Virus record (IMG/VR): IMGVR_UViG_3300044645_001738
Coordinates: 19,978 to 83,977 of that record
Origin: a virus
Reading direction: 5' to 3' (one strand)
DNA: 64,000 nt
Shown: in pieces, positions 30,178 through 39,014 of the stretch
Layout of the letters: each line of letters starts with the position of its first letter
Position numbering within the stretch: the first letter of the stretch is position 1
Made by a program: the position numbers and the translations under genes
The notes under the pieces: model-generated
The model's database searches: none
What the model was told of the DNA's origin: nothing
What the model saw: the letters and a program-made list of their open reading frames with translations, nothing else

Positions 30178-30519
30178 ATGCATGGCGTCGCAGGTTTCTT
30201 AGATAGCTTCATTCAAGACGAAGTAAAGTGCCGCTGCCTCAGCGAAGAAGATTTTGGTGCACCGCTCGACAATGAAGCGAATGATGTACCATTAATGGAT
30301 ATGTACAACCGAGGCTTGGTCGCATGTCAACAGGGGCGGGAAAGGAATCCACTGAATCTCGAGGGGCAACGGCCTGGAACGACGGGGTATATTCCGTCAA
30401 TGGAGGAGGGTCTGCAGATGGGGGCATCACCCAAGCCCAGGGCGTTAGTGCTGGACCTGGAGGGGCCCAGCGAGGAGATGCTGGAGCAGTCACGCAAGCG
30501 TCGTGGTTTGAGCCGGTAA
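30178..30519 (+). CDS. Hypothetical protein overlapping the DUF3310 gene
   Basis: A 113-residue protein with an acidic start (FLDSFIQDEVKCRCLSEEDF) and basic Arg-rich end. It overlaps the next gene by 196 bases in a different frame. Which of the two uses the shared region is uncertain; both frames are open and have ATG starts. No family is recognised. Confidence 0.5.
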   Translation: MHGVAGFLDSFIQDEVKCRCLSEEDFGAPLDNEANDVPLMDMYNRGLVACQQGRERNPLNLEGQRPGTTGYIPSMEEGLQMGASPKPRALVLDLEGPSEEMLEQSRKRRGLSR

Positions 30520-30809
30520 CAGACGATTCTGGCTGCAAGGACGGCATTTGTCCTGTGCCCTGGCTAACGAAAGAAAAGGCATCGGTGCTCCAGGAGGATG
30601 TGGTTAATCATCCTTCTCACTACGGCGGCATTGAGTGCATTGAAGCCATTGAGACAGCTTTAACCACCGAAGAATTCCGTGGTTTCTGCAAGGCCAACTG
30701 CATGAAGTATATCTGGCGTGAGAAGCATAAAGGCGGGACAGAATCACTGAAGAAGGCACAGTGGTACCTCAACCGCCTTATTGATTTGGACGAAGCTCAA
30801 AACGGTTGA
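30324..30809 (+). CDS. DUF3310 family protein (SaV-like)
   Basis: A 161-residue protein. Residues from about 93 (VNHPSHYGGIECIEAIETAL, then MKYIWREKHKGGTESLKKAQ) match the DUF3310 family, common in phages and once described as a nucleotide kinase-like protein. The first 80 residues are low-complexity Gly/Ala/Ser and lie in the region shared with the previous gene. A GTG just after AGGAGG is too close for normal spacing, so ATG 30324 is kept. Confidence 0.7.
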   Translation: MSTGAGKESTESRGATAWNDGVYSVNGGGSADGGITQAQGVSAGPGGAQRGDAGAVTQASWFEPVTDDSGCKDGICPVPWLTKEKASVLQEDVVNHPSHYGGIECIEAIETALTTEEFRGFCKANCMKYIWREKHKGGTESLKKAQWYLNRLIDLDEAQNG

Positions 30810-31102
30810 AGCTCATCTTCGTCTTCGTCATCCTCGTCGTCGCCAATACAAGCGGCGGCGAGTTCTGCTAATTCCAAGTCGGTGGGAATGTCGAAGTCAA
30901 TCGAGATGTTTTCTGCTGCGAGGATATCTTTGATGGCATACCACTCCATCAGCCGCTGGTGGTAGAGGTTCAGAAGTGCGTACAGCAATTCATCCCATGT
31001 CATCTCTTGCGCTGCAAGTTCTGCCTTGCGCATGGAGAACTGCAATTCCAACGGGAGTTCAAATTCCCTGGGCTCGACTGATCTCTCCATTCCAGCCTTC
31101 AT
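30797..31102 (-). CDS. NblA-like protein
   Basis: A 101-residue protein. FELPLELQFSMRKAELAAQE and the following EMTWDELLYALLNLYHQRL, then MEWYAIKDIL, align without gaps to the NblA pattern: LxxEQxF, a Ser/Thr before an acidic pair, and a central Leu-rich helix ending KxxL. NblA triggers breakdown of phycobilisomes, the light-harvesting antennae of cyanobacteria, and some freshwater cyanophages carry it. It has an extra acidic tail (GDDEDDEDEDELQPF) absent from host NblA. The homology is judged by pattern only. Confidence 0.55.
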   Translation of the reverse strand: MKAGMERSVEPREFELPLELQFSMRKAELAAQEMTWDELLYALLNLYHQRLMEWYAIKDILAAENISIDFDIPTDLELAELAAACIGDDEDDEDEDELQPF

Positions 31103-31126
31103 TTGCGTGTTGCAATTATTCTAATG

Positions 31127-31786
31127 CTAGCTGGCGGACAGAAGATCTGCTTCTTGGTCGTTAAAATCAAACCAAGGGTTTTCATCAATCCGGAAGTTGT
31201 TTCCAAACTCTGCCAGGATGTATGGACTCATGAGTTCTTCCAAGCGTCGCACTGCTTTCACCTGATGAGGTGCTGCGGTGTAATTGCGGAATGCTGTCAA
31301 CAATACTTCGGTAGAGGCCCAGGGATTTGCATCAACTCCTTGGAGGAACAGGTTGATTTCTTCTCGGCGTCGATCCAGGAGATTACCAACGACTTGATGA
31401 TCAGCATTGAAGATCCACCGGCCCATTTCTCGCGTGGCACCGCAGTAATCTTCGTGTTCAATGCAATCGATAATGGCGCTGTAAAGGAAGGGTTCCCAGC
31501 CGATGGAGTGAATGAAAGAAATCAAGGCTTGACGCATGCCGTCATCAAGGCCCAGGTTTTGCTTTAGCAGCTGGGTGTCAATGATATTTGTTTCGTGGAA
31601 TAACAGCTCCAGTGCTTTTTGTGGACTGCAACGTTGACCACGTTTGACAGGAGAGCCGTCAGGGTAAAACTGTGTGCCGTAACCAATGGTGTACGGATCT
31701 TTCCCTGTGTGAGGATCTGCGAAAGCTTGTTCGTTAAAACCTTCGTATTTCCTGATCAGATTAAGCGCAGCGGAAAGATCCGACAT
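31127..31786 (-). CDS. GH24 lysozyme (T4-type)
   Basis: A 219-residue muramidase. With start at ATG 31786 the catalytic Glu15 (KYEGF), Asp24 and Thr33 (YTIGYGT) are in the T4-lysozyme order, with Glu and Asp at T4 spacing. RRREEINLFLQG is the usual C-terminal helix of the family. The remaining 60 residues are an extension with no recognised domain. It cleaves the peptidoglycan glycan chain, in lysis or during entry. Confidence 0.8.
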   Translation of the reverse strand: MSDLSAALNLIRKYEGFNEQAFADPHTGKDPYTIGYGTQFYPDGSPVKRGQRCSPQKALELLFHETNIIDTQLLKQNLGLDDGMRQALISFIHSIGWEPFLYSAIIDCIEHEDYCGATREMGRWIFNADHQVVGNLLDRRREEINLFLQGVDANPWASTEVLLTAFRNYTAAPHQVKAVRRLEELMSPYILAEFGNNFRIDENPWFDFNDQEADLLSAS

Positions 31787-31821
31787 AGGAGTAACATTAG
31801 TTACTCCCAATCATACACAAT

Positions 31822-31947
31822 TTACTTACCTTGGCCGCGTGTTTGTTTGCGTCCGTGATTAGGAAGTGAGTGTTGCCCTTGTCCTTGACGAGTCTTTTTA
31901 GGGCGGGATTCAATCTTGACGACTGAGCTGGACTTGGGTTTGGCCAT
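31822..31947 (-). CDS. Tiny basic phage protein
   Basis: A 41-residue, very basic protein (VVKIESRPKKTRQGQGQHS, ending RGQGK). Short proteins of this kind with Gln/Gly/Lys-rich tails are frequent in cyanophage structural regions; they may bind DNA or be packaging accessories. Position between lysozyme and another conserved small protein supports it. Confidence 0.55.
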   Translation of the reverse strand: MAKPKSSSVVKIESRPKKTRQGQGQHSLPNHGRKQTRGQGK

Positions 31948-31965
31948 GGGAAACCAATGTGGTGC

Positions 31966-32265
31966 TCACCATTTTACACGGTGGCTCCAGTAGCGTGCTG
32001 ACATTTTGTCGGGACTTGAATCTTGCGCATTGTGACGTGCGTAATAAGACCTGCGACGGGCCTTGTCTTTTTCTGAAGTTGGGTTTTTACCTGCGCCTTC
32101 AACTCCTTGCTGTCCAAACCTGATAATTTTTTCTTCACCGTCTTTACATGCTTTTACAACATGCGATTTTGTGGCATGACCTGGAGTGCGCTGCGGTTTG
32201 TTGCAGGCCATCTTATCTTTTGCCAACTTGGCAGCACCAGCGGCTTTCTTACGTTTGTCAGACAT
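31966..32265 (-). CDS. Basic conserved phage protein
   Basis: A 99-residue, highly basic protein with CNKPQRTPGHATKSHVVKAC and KARRRSYYARHNAQ, closing with YWSHRVKW. I recall the pattern from cyanophage and other phage genomes as a conserved family of unknown role, often near structural genes; a nucleic acid-binding role fits the charge. The start overlaps the end of the next gene by one base. Confidence 0.65.
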   Translation of the reverse strand: MSDKRKKAAGAAKLAKDKMACNKPQRTPGHATKSHVVKACKDGEEKIIRFGQQGVEGAGKNPTSEKDKARRRSYYARHNAQDSSPDKMSARYWSHRVKW

Positions 32266-34982
32266 CAGAATCCTTTAAACATTGATGTAAATTCACCCAA
32301 GATTTGGCTACCTGTCTTTGATTTGTAGCTTGTTTCTTCATCATCCAATCCTAAGTTAAAGATACTTTTTTCTTTGGTGGTTGTCTCATCTGTTGTATCG
32401 GTGTCCTCATCACCAAAGAAACCTTGGATAGTACCAAGGGATGCGAATGGATCACTTAAGTCAAGTCCTTTTAACTGAAGGGCGCTGCCTGCGCCCGCCT
32501 TGGTGAGAAGCTGCTGCTCACTTCGGTCCGTATCGGGGAACAAATCAGTGTAAAACTCATCTTCTGTTCCCTTGTAACCAGCTTGTTGAAAGACTCTGTA
32601 CATTTCTGTTTCTGATTTGATCGAGTCTGTCTTGTAATCTTCGGGCCTTTCAATGTAATCAACACCTAAAACTTTTTGAGTAGGCTTCTCACCTTTTTCA
32701 TTCAGGTATTTGATCTGCTCTCTGATTTGTTGTGCGGAACCCGTGCGTAATGTCTCTGCAACTAAGTCTTTAAATTCACCCAGGTTCCCCTGAAAATCTT
32801 TAAGACCAACGGCGTCTAGCGCTTTTTGCCAAGTAGCTTTATCCGTTGGGTCCAGGCCCTTTAACATTTCGTCGGCAAACTCTTCTGGCGTAATGAATTG
32901 ACCAAAAATTGTTCCTTGTTTTAATGCTTCCTGCTTAAGAGACGGCAAGATTTTGTTGTAAATTTCATCTTGAACTCTTCCTGCCGTTAATATGTCTTCC
33001 GCCGGATCGTAGCCTAAGCCTTTCCCCTTGACCTGGAAGTGCATTCGCGCAAATTGTTCTTTGTTATTTGGATCAATACCAAAGCGATAAGCCTGGCTTG
33101 CCCAGTATTCATCACCGGCTTTTGCCTTTTCCCAATCATCTGCTACTGCCTGAGACTGTTGAGAGTAAGCATCAGTCCTGGCCTTGTCTCCAGTGGGATT
33201 GAAATAAAAGTCGGCATTAAAATAACGGTCGGGAGTATTTTGAACTTGAGCTAAAAACTGATCGGCACGCAAGTTGGCAACCTGACTAACAGCGTTCAGC
33301 ATGTCCTGCGTTTGGAACGGGTTTTGCTCTTGTTGCCGAACATCAAGGTACTCCGTGAATTCACTGATTGAACGAGAGGTGTTAAAACGTGGGATCAAAT
33401 ACTTGTCCATAAAATCTCTCGCAAACTGCGCTTCAACTTTTATGGTGTCTTTTGCCGTCTCGGTGCTGTAACCAAGTTCAACTTCTTGTTCGTACTTCTT
33501 CTTTAGCTCCGTATCAAACCATTGTTGCCAGTTGTAGGTGGTGCTGTTGTTGACACCTGTTATGTTTTGAAGGCTTTTCTCCAGGGAATCCTGGGACGCT
33601 TTGCCTGATGTAAAAGAAAGAATACCACCAACCCCAGAATCACCAAGGATGCTGTTACTGAGTTCTTTGTTGATGTCCATGATTTCTCCAAAGCCGGAGA
33701 AGCCTTGCATAAGGCCAAGCATTTGTTCTTTTCCCTTGGCCTTCTTCATTTGCTCAATGGTGTCCTTTAACACATTTTGAGTTAACGCACCAAATTTTTT
33801 TGCGTCTACTGTTGCCTTTTCACCAACCGCTTGGTTTACTGCATCTTCTAATTCCGTGACGCCATACCCAGCATTCAAGTTGTAAGCAAAACTTACTTGT
33901 TTGTCTTCTGGTCGTTGGGACAAACGGAACAGTGCGGCAAATTCATCAGGTTTCTCTGGGTTTAAGAACTTCTCTTTGCCCAGTGTTTTCCAGTATTGAT
34001 CACCTGCTTTTGCTTTATCCCATTCAGCAGAAACCTCAGGTACTGCCAAGAGGCGTTCAGTTTGTGTGTCAGTATTAAGGCCTAGCTGGAGGCTACGGGC
34101 AGCCTGAATGTCGGCATCGGTTGGCTTGCGTTCCAGGTATTGGTTTGCTGCTGTTGTTTGTTCTGCGGCATTACCTCGCTTCCCAGCTGCTTTCCCTTGG
34201 GATGTGTAGTGTTGAAGGTAATACGAGTTTTCAGAATACCTTTGGGTGATGTCAATATCATCATTAGCAACTGCGGCTTGCCACTTTTGCCCTACATCTG
34301 GATTGATTGATTTGTAGTACTTTGGATCAAAGTCGCCGTACTGCGGTTTTGCTCCCAGGTTTGCATCCCAGGTTTGTAGCTTTTCAGTTGAATAAAAAGC
34401 TTTGAAGTAATCCTCTAATTGTGATTTAGTTACATCACTGATACCCTGAAGCCTTCTGATCTGCTCCCTTTGCGTAACATAGTCTCCTCCTTGCGTTGAA
34501 TTAGCTGTTGCAAGGACGGTGTTATAGGCGTTGTTTTTGCTTGTGTTCTCAGTGTTTAAAGTTGTATTCTCTTGGTTTCTTTGGGTGTTTAAGTTGTTTG
34601 TTTGTTCATTATTTCTGTAAGTCGTTGCTGTACTTGCAGCTTTATCGCGCAATGCTTGAGTTGCTGACAAATAAGTAAGACTGTCTAGTCCTCCAAACCT
34701 TGAGCTAATTGCTTGTCTAACGCTTTCATCACTAACGTTGTCCCTTGGTACCGACCCTACGCTAATCCAGTCTTTTCCGGGTGATGAAGATTGTGCCGCT
34801 GTGTCGGTTACGACGGGATCGAAAAAATTTTGTCCTTTGAAAACACGCACACGCTTTTCAGTTTTTACCCAAAGATTTACCGTGCCTGAGTTCTCTAGAT
34901 TAGTTGGAAAATTAGTTTGGTAGTCTGTTTTCTCCTGTGCCAGATTCCACTTTTTATTTGTTGGATCGTAAGTTAATGCCAT
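32265..34982 (-). CDS. Large protein with internal repeats, probable virion or ejection protein
   Basis: A 905-residue protein without a recognised domain. Two copies of a ~35-residue unit, EWDKAKAGDQYW near residue 320 and DWEKAKAGDEYW near 616, each followed by P..K..(E/Q)FA, mark internal duplication; a third, degenerate copy is near 217-250 (DPKYYKSINPDVGQKW). A Thr/Asn/Gln-rich stretch (about 118-165) suggests a flexible segment. The position among structural genes and large size fit an internal, ejection or tail-associated protein. The role is inferred. Confidence 0.65.
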   Translation of the reverse strand: MALTYDPTNKKWNLAQEKTDYQTNFPTNLENSGTVNLWVKTEKRVRVFKGQNFFDPVVTDTAAQSSSPGKDWISVGSVPRDNVSDESVRQAISSRFGGLDSLTYLSATQALRDKAASTATTYRNNEQTNNLNTQRNQENTTLNTENTSKNNAYNTVLATANSTQGGDYVTQREQIRRLQGISDVTKSQLEDYFKAFYSTEKLQTWDANLGAKPQYGDFDPKYYKSINPDVGQKWQAAVANDDIDITQRYSENSYYLQHYTSQGKAAGKRGNAAEQTTAANQYLERKPTDADIQAARSLQLGLNTDTQTERLLAVPEVSAEWDKAKAGDQYWKTLGKEKFLNPEKPDEFAALFRLSQRPEDKQVSFAYNLNAGYGVTELEDAVNQAVGEKATVDAKKFGALTQNVLKDTIEQMKKAKGKEQMLGLMQGFSGFGEIMDINKELSNSILGDSGVGGILSFTSGKASQDSLEKSLQNITGVNNSTTYNWQQWFDTELKKKYEQEVELGYSTETAKDTIKVEAQFARDFMDKYLIPRFNTSRSISEFTEYLDVRQQEQNPFQTQDMLNAVSQVANLRADQFLAQVQNTPDRYFNADFYFNPTGDKARTDAYSQQSQAVADDWEKAKAGDEYWASQAYRFGIDPNNKEQFARMHFQVKGKGLGYDPAEDILTAGRVQDEIYNKILPSLKQEALKQGTIFGQFITPEEFADEMLKGLDPTDKATWQKALDAVGLKDFQGNLGEFKDLVAETLRTGSAQQIREQIKYLNEKGEKPTQKVLGVDYIERPEDYKTDSIKSETEMYRVFQQAGYKGTEDEFYTDLFPDTDRSEQQLLTKAGAGSALQLKGLDLSDPFASLGTIQGFFGDEDTDTTDETTTKEKSIFNLGLDDEETSYKSKTGSQILGEFTSMFKGF

Positions 34983-35353
34983 TATCCAGCAGCAAATGTA
35001 TCTGGTACCGTCTCAATATTATAAGTAAACAGGTCGATAATTTCTTGGTGTATCCAGGCCTCAATCCTGTTCATCCTTACTTCGGTGTAGTACGTCTGTT
35101 GTGGATACCATTCTTCCATTTTTGAACTAGCCTTGTTTGCATTACATCTTTTGCAGCAAGGCAGAAGGTTGTTCCGATTGCTGGAACCAGAACGAAACCT
35201 TGGGACAATGTGATCCAGGGATGTAGCTTGTTCTTCGCAATAACCACACTTGTGGTCCCACGCATCGTATATGGATTGACGGTAACGTTTCTTGGCCAAT
35301 TTAGGAGTTAATTCAAGGAGAAGGGAAAGGGGTTCCTGCTCACAGTTGAACAT
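34982..35353 (-). CDS. HNH endonuclease
   Basis: A 123-residue protein with CGYC and CCKRC zinc knuckles around SLDHIVPRFRSGSSNRNNLL, the typical compact HNH layout. It may be a free-standing homing nuclease or a packaging accessory, the latter role being known for HNH proteins near terminase genes; here terminase is 18 kb away, so a homing role is more likely. Its end overlaps the next gene by one base. Confidence 0.75.
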   Translation of the reverse strand: MFNCEQEPLSLLLELTPKLAKKRYRQSIYDAWDHKCGYCEEQATSLDHIVPRFRSGSSNRNNLLPCCKRCNANKASSKMEEWYPQQTYYTEVRMNRIEAWIHQEIIDLFTYNIETVPDTFAAG

Positions 35354-35468
35354 GCTCTTCGGTTGCCGTTAACTTATTCTAATTTCAGGACATGTAGACC
35401 AATGTAAACAAAGGGATGAAATCTTGCTTAAATCCATTGACGATCTGCCTGAGACCCATAACGTACAG

Positions 35469-35488
35469 AGGCAAGCACATGCCTTTTT
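35469..35488 (+). terminator. Terminator-like hairpin abutting the next start
   Basis: AGGCA and TGCCT pair around a 6-base loop, followed by a short T run that runs straight into ATG 35489. The same layout, hairpin then T run then start codon, occurs at 6141-6176. It may be an attenuator or a weak terminator. Confidence 0.45.
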
Positions 35489-35707
35489 ATGGCTAAGCAT
35501 CCAGGTTGGGTCACGGTCCAACAAGCCGAAGAACTTCTCGGCATTGATAAAAAGACTCTCTTCAAGTACCGCGATGACGGCACACTGAAGCTTGGCCCTC
35601 ACTACGCTGCCTTTCCTGATACACGTTCACGCGACACCTATCGCTGGAACGTAGCAGCAGTACGTAAGCACCTTCGCAAACTGGAGGCTGCTGCTACGGC
35701 AGCTTAA
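35489..35707 (+). CDS. Small helix-turn-helix protein
   Basis: A 72-residue protein with an excisionase/MerR-type helix-turn-helix (WVTVQQAEELLGIDKKTLFK) and a basic wing (RDDGTLKLGPHY, RDTYRWNVAAV). It stands alone on the plus strand inside the minus-strand virion block, so it may regulate that block. The larger protein at 27296 has the same kind of domain. Confidence 0.72.
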   Translation: MAKHPGWVTVQQAEELLGIDKKTLFKYRDDGTLKLGPHYAAFPDTRSRDTYRWNVAAVRKHLRKLEAAATAA

Positions 35708-35711
35708 GGCA

Positions 35712-35945
35712 TCAGTCTTCGGGCAGTATGCCTTCTGCGTATGCTGCCCAAGCAAGACCAAGTGATTCCATGGAGGATAGTTCATTTGCCTCGTAGGGCA
35801 AGTTGACTACATCTCCAGTTTTGTAAACAGTAGGAGATCCGTCGTAATAAACGGAGCTGAATCCATATTGACGGCGTGTGAGTTGTTCTTCACTTGGAGC
35901 TTTAGTGGAGTCAACAACATCGCCAAAGCCTGGTGTGTTGGTCAT
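35712..35945 (-). CDS. Small hypothetical protein
   Basis: A 77-residue acidic protein (ending ESLGLAWAAYAEGILPED). No family is recognised. It overlaps the preceding glycosyltransferase gene by four bases, so the two are co-translated. Function unknown. Confidence 0.6.
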   Translation of the reverse strand: MTNTPGFGDVVDSTKAPSEEQLTRRQYGFSSVYYDGSPTVYKTGDVVNLPYEANELSSMESLGLAWAAYAEGILPED

Positions 35946-37561
35946 GGCTTACGAAACACCAAAAGGTTTTGAAGGAACCAACCCATATGATAACCCTTCT
36001 CAATAAAGGAAATTAACTGGGCTTCAATTACCCAGTCATGAATCAAACCTGTATCTTCAAGTAGCAGTTTCCAATAGTCTTTGGTTTGACAGTTAATGTG
36101 ACCAACGCCACCTTGGCCTGGTTTAGCGGCGGTCCAAATTAACACGCCGCCAGGTTCCAGTGCTTGATGCATTGTGTCAACAATCCGCTGATTCTCAGAC
36201 CCATCAATGTGCTCTGCCACTTCCATGCATAAGACGACAGGTGCAGAATGCTCAAGATCAAAAAGACTCTTGCAAAGAAGGCGATCTTGATTCTCGACAC
36301 GCAAATCAGTGTCATAACCAATGCAATCAATTCCAAGGTCAGTAAAGCAATCAACATAAGTACCTGGCCCGCAACCAAGATCTAGTACATGTGTGGGATG
36401 AAGATTCTCCCCAATCCAACTTGTGAGTCGCTTTGCGAATGGACGTTCTTCGGCATCGAGGTGATTGTAGTCAATCCTGGACGGCTCTCGTAACTGATAC
36501 CAACCCGCGTGGTGAAGAGCATCGATTGTTTTAAAGATCTTGTCATATTTTGCTCCACAGGCTTCCAGGCTGTAACGAGACCTGGCAGTGGCGGCAACTA
36601 CCTGACGGTCGAGATCTCCTGCTGCGTGGATGGCGTCAATCCAATCTTGGAGAGTATGGCAGCGAAAACCTGTGCAACCTTCGATAATGGTTTCAGTAAA
36701 GGCTCCGTAATCAACTGCAATTAACGGAGTGCCGCACAACATTGCTTCTACGCCACTGCCGCCGAATGGCTCAGTGAAATTAGTTGGCATCAAAGCTGCA
36801 CGTGCTTTACCTAAGAAATCAGACCGCTCACGACCTACCAACGGACCGCCGTACTTAATGTTCGGATGGCTCCAGGGGGTTGGATCACCTTGACCGTGGA
36901 TGACAATTGGCCATGGACTGTGGCTTGCCAATTCCTTAATGGTGTCCATCCCTTTGACTGAACAGATGCGTCCAAGGAATGCAAGATATTCTCCGTCTTC
37001 GTAACAAGGATCCCAATCAGACAATTCAAAGTAATTGGGCACAACCCATTCGTAGTTTTTGCCTTGCCTTTTTTCTTGTCCCTGGTGGTAATGCATCCAG
37101 GCGTACGACTCGAAGATCCGAAAACTGTTCGGCATCAAAGTCGGATACCCAATCCCCGTTTCTACATGGTGATGAGTGGGGAACTTCTCCATGAGAATTT
37201 GATGGGCGTGCCCGAAGGGATGACAAATAATGTCACGTGGCTCCAGGCGTTTACGCATCTCGACAATTAAACGTTCTTCAAATGCTTGATGCCCTTCGCT
37301 GCCAATGGTTGCATCGTTGCCATGGAAGTCGGTTTTCTTCCGATCACCGTAAAACTTCTTGAATTCTTTCTCGGTCAGGATTGGTACGTGCTCTGTTGCG
37401 CCAGCTTCACTTCCTTCGTTGCTGTACTCAATCACGTCATAGCCATACGCCTGCATCATCTTGGGAAAACGCAAAGCCTTACCAGTAAATGCACAGTGAG
37501 AGTATTGACTGGTTGCCTGTGTGTGAAAGATCCCAATCAGATGCAGGCGAGGTTTTGCCAT
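35942..37561 (-). CDS. Glycosyltransferase and methyltransferase fusion
   Basis: A 539-residue protein with start at ATG 37561. The N-terminal part is a GT-B-type glycosyltransferase: DGEYLAFLGRICSVKGMDT and then EPFGGSGVEAMLCGTPLIAV, the nucleotide-sugar motif. The C-terminal part from about residue 380 is a class I SAM methyltransferase: HVLDLGCGPGTYVD, then CIGYDTDL, and VVLCMEVAEHID. It would add and perhaps methylate sugars on a single target. The acceptor is unknown; it may modify tail fibres or the host envelope. Confidence 0.78.
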   Translation of the reverse strand: MAKPRLHLIGIFHTQATSQYSHCAFTGKALRFPKMMQAYGYDVIEYSNEGSEAGATEHVPILTEKEFKKFYGDRKKTDFHGNDATIGSEGHQAFEERLIVEMRKRLEPRDIICHPFGHAHQILMEKFPTHHHVETGIGYPTLMPNSFRIFESYAWMHYHQGQEKRQGKNYEWVVPNYFELSDWDPCYEDGEYLAFLGRICSVKGMDTIKELASHSPWPIVIHGQGDPTPWSHPNIKYGGPLVGRERSDFLGKARAALMPTNFTEPFGGSGVEAMLCGTPLIAVDYGAFTETIIEGCTGFRCHTLQDWIDAIHAAGDLDRQVVAATARSRYSLEACGAKYDKIFKTIDALHHAGWYQLREPSRIDYNHLDAEERPFAKRLTSWIGENLHPTHVLDLGCGPGTYVDCFTDLGIDCIGYDTDLRVENQDRLLCKSLFDLEHSAPVVLCMEVAEHIDGSENQRIVDTMHQALEPGGVLIWTAAKPGQGGVGHINCQTKDYWKLLLEDTGLIHDWVIEAQLISFIEKGYHMGWFLQNLLVFRKP

Positions 37562-37605
37562 TGTCAACAAACACTATGACGGTGAAGGAACCAATTGTAT
37601 CCCGT

Positions 37606-38544
37606 CTACCAAGAATAAATTAGAACCAGGCCTGCGCCACCGTTTCCACCAGCGCCACTTCCACCTGTGGTACCACCAGCACCACCGCCTCCTCCACCGG
37701 AACCGACGCGGCCGTCACCTCCGCGGCCGCCAAGTGCGTTGCCGCTGTTACAGCCACCGCCAGACCCACCGGTAGAAAGTAGCGGAGTGTTGCGTTGGTG
37801 CCCAGGACTGCCAATGCCTGCAGTGGCACCTGCCGCACCACCGTTCAACGTTGGAAACAGGTTCAAGACAGCGGTCTGAGATGCTGGCGCTGTGATGTTG
37901 CCCCCTGCGCCAGTAGAGCCACCTCCACCGCCTGCACCACCGGAGAGGAGCAGTCCGGTCGTTGGGTATGTGATTGCGCCCCCTGCACCGTTAGCGACTG
38001 CACCACCAGCACCACCGGCCTGTCCTGCAAGAAAAAAGCTAGTTCCCAGTCCAGCCAATATAGAGTTGGCTACTGTTGCAACTGCACCAGCACCACCCGC
38101 CGATCCTACAACCGTCGCTGTAGCCGCTGTAGTGCCCGCGCTTCCAGGGTTGGCAAAACATACGGTGTAGATAGCGGCAGTCGCTGGAGCGATTGAAACA
38201 TAAGATCCAATACCATTAGCCCCAAGAGTGCCGACAGTAGTTGAGGAAGCACCACCGTTACCGCCAAGACCTGCTGAAACGTACAACAGATCAGGCAATA
38301 AAGCAGCAGGAATTTCTACTGTTGAGATGCCGCTACTGCCACCGCCACCGCCACCGCCTCGGTTTCCTGTGGCCGCTGGAAAACCACCGCCGCCGCCTCC
38401 GCCGCCGCCAATGCAGACGATGCGAACCATGGCAATACCTGCTGGTTTCTCCCAGGGAACCCACTGTGTGTTGGCGTTTGCAAAACCTGGGAATACGTCG
38501 ACAAAACCGTTTTGCGGCTTTGGAACGCTGAATACGTTAATCAT
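37606..38544 (-). CDS. Glycine-rich virion or fibre protein
   Basis: A 312-residue protein with a short N-terminal beta-rich part (QWVPWEKPAGIAMVRIVCIG) and then long glycine-rich runs (GGGGGGG, GGAGG). Such glycine-rich domains form the poly-Gly sandwich adhesins seen at phage tail tips. It lies in a fibre cluster with collagen-like and other adhesins; receptor binding is inferred. Confidence 0.72.
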   Translation of the reverse strand: MINVFSVPKPQNGFVDVFPGFANANTQWVPWEKPAGIAMVRIVCIGGGGGGGGGFPAATGNRGGGGGGGSSGISTVEIPAALLPDLLYVSAGLGGNGGASSTTVGTLGANGIGSYVSIAPATAAIYTVCFANPGSAGTTAATATVVGSAGGAGAVATVANSILAGLGTSFFLAGQAGGAGGAVANGAGGAITYPTTGLLLSGGAGGGGGSTGAGGNITAPASQTAVLNLFPTLNGGAAGATAGIGSPGHQRNTPLLSTGGSGGGCNSGNALGGRGGDGRVGSGGGGGGAGGTTGGSGAGGNGGAGLVLIYSW

Positions 38545-38996
38545 CAGTAGTCACCTCCAATCGCCAATCCCTGCCAGTTGGAGTTGGTGTTTTGAGCAAC
38601 GGATTGCGCCACGAGTAGGAATCTGTTAGCTGGAATTGCAAAGTTAAACGGAATCTCGATTTGGTAGGGCGCAGTTGTTACTGCCGAGACAGTTTGCGCT
38701 GCAGCCTGAACTATCGCAAGCAAGTCGGTGTTGGCTGCTGTTGTGGCACCAGTATTGACAGTGGATGAGTACACTTGCAGTGTAGTGGCAACAGAGCTAA
38801 TAACACTTGTGGTTGAAACGAATGAGAAGCGGAATTTTTGTATGTAAGAGCCGTTTACGCCAGATGTAAATGCTACGAAACAGTTGGTCCCTACTGTACC
38901 AGGGGCCGTGGTATTAGTGTTTGTGGCTGTAGTCAAGATGTCGGCATGACTGACGTTTGGGGTTAACGTCCAAATGGGCGAAGTGTTAGCGGGCAT
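38544..38996 (-). CDS. Putative virion or fibre-associated protein
   Basis: A 150-residue Thr/Ala/Asn-rich, beta-type protein (VSHADILTTATNTNTTAPGT). It sits between two fibre genes, and its stop overlaps the next start (TGATG). No family is recognised. A tail or fibre role is inferred from location and composition. Confidence 0.62.
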   Translation of the reverse strand: MPANTSPIWTLTPNVSHADILTTATNTNTTAPGTVGTNCFVAFTSGVNGSYIQKFRFSFVSTTSVISSVATTLQVYSSTVNTGATTAANTDLLAIVQAAAQTVSAVTTAPYQIEIPFNFAIPANRFLLVAQSVAQNTNSNWQGLAIGGDY

Positions 38997-39014
38997 GGCG
39001 GGTAAAAGTAAATG

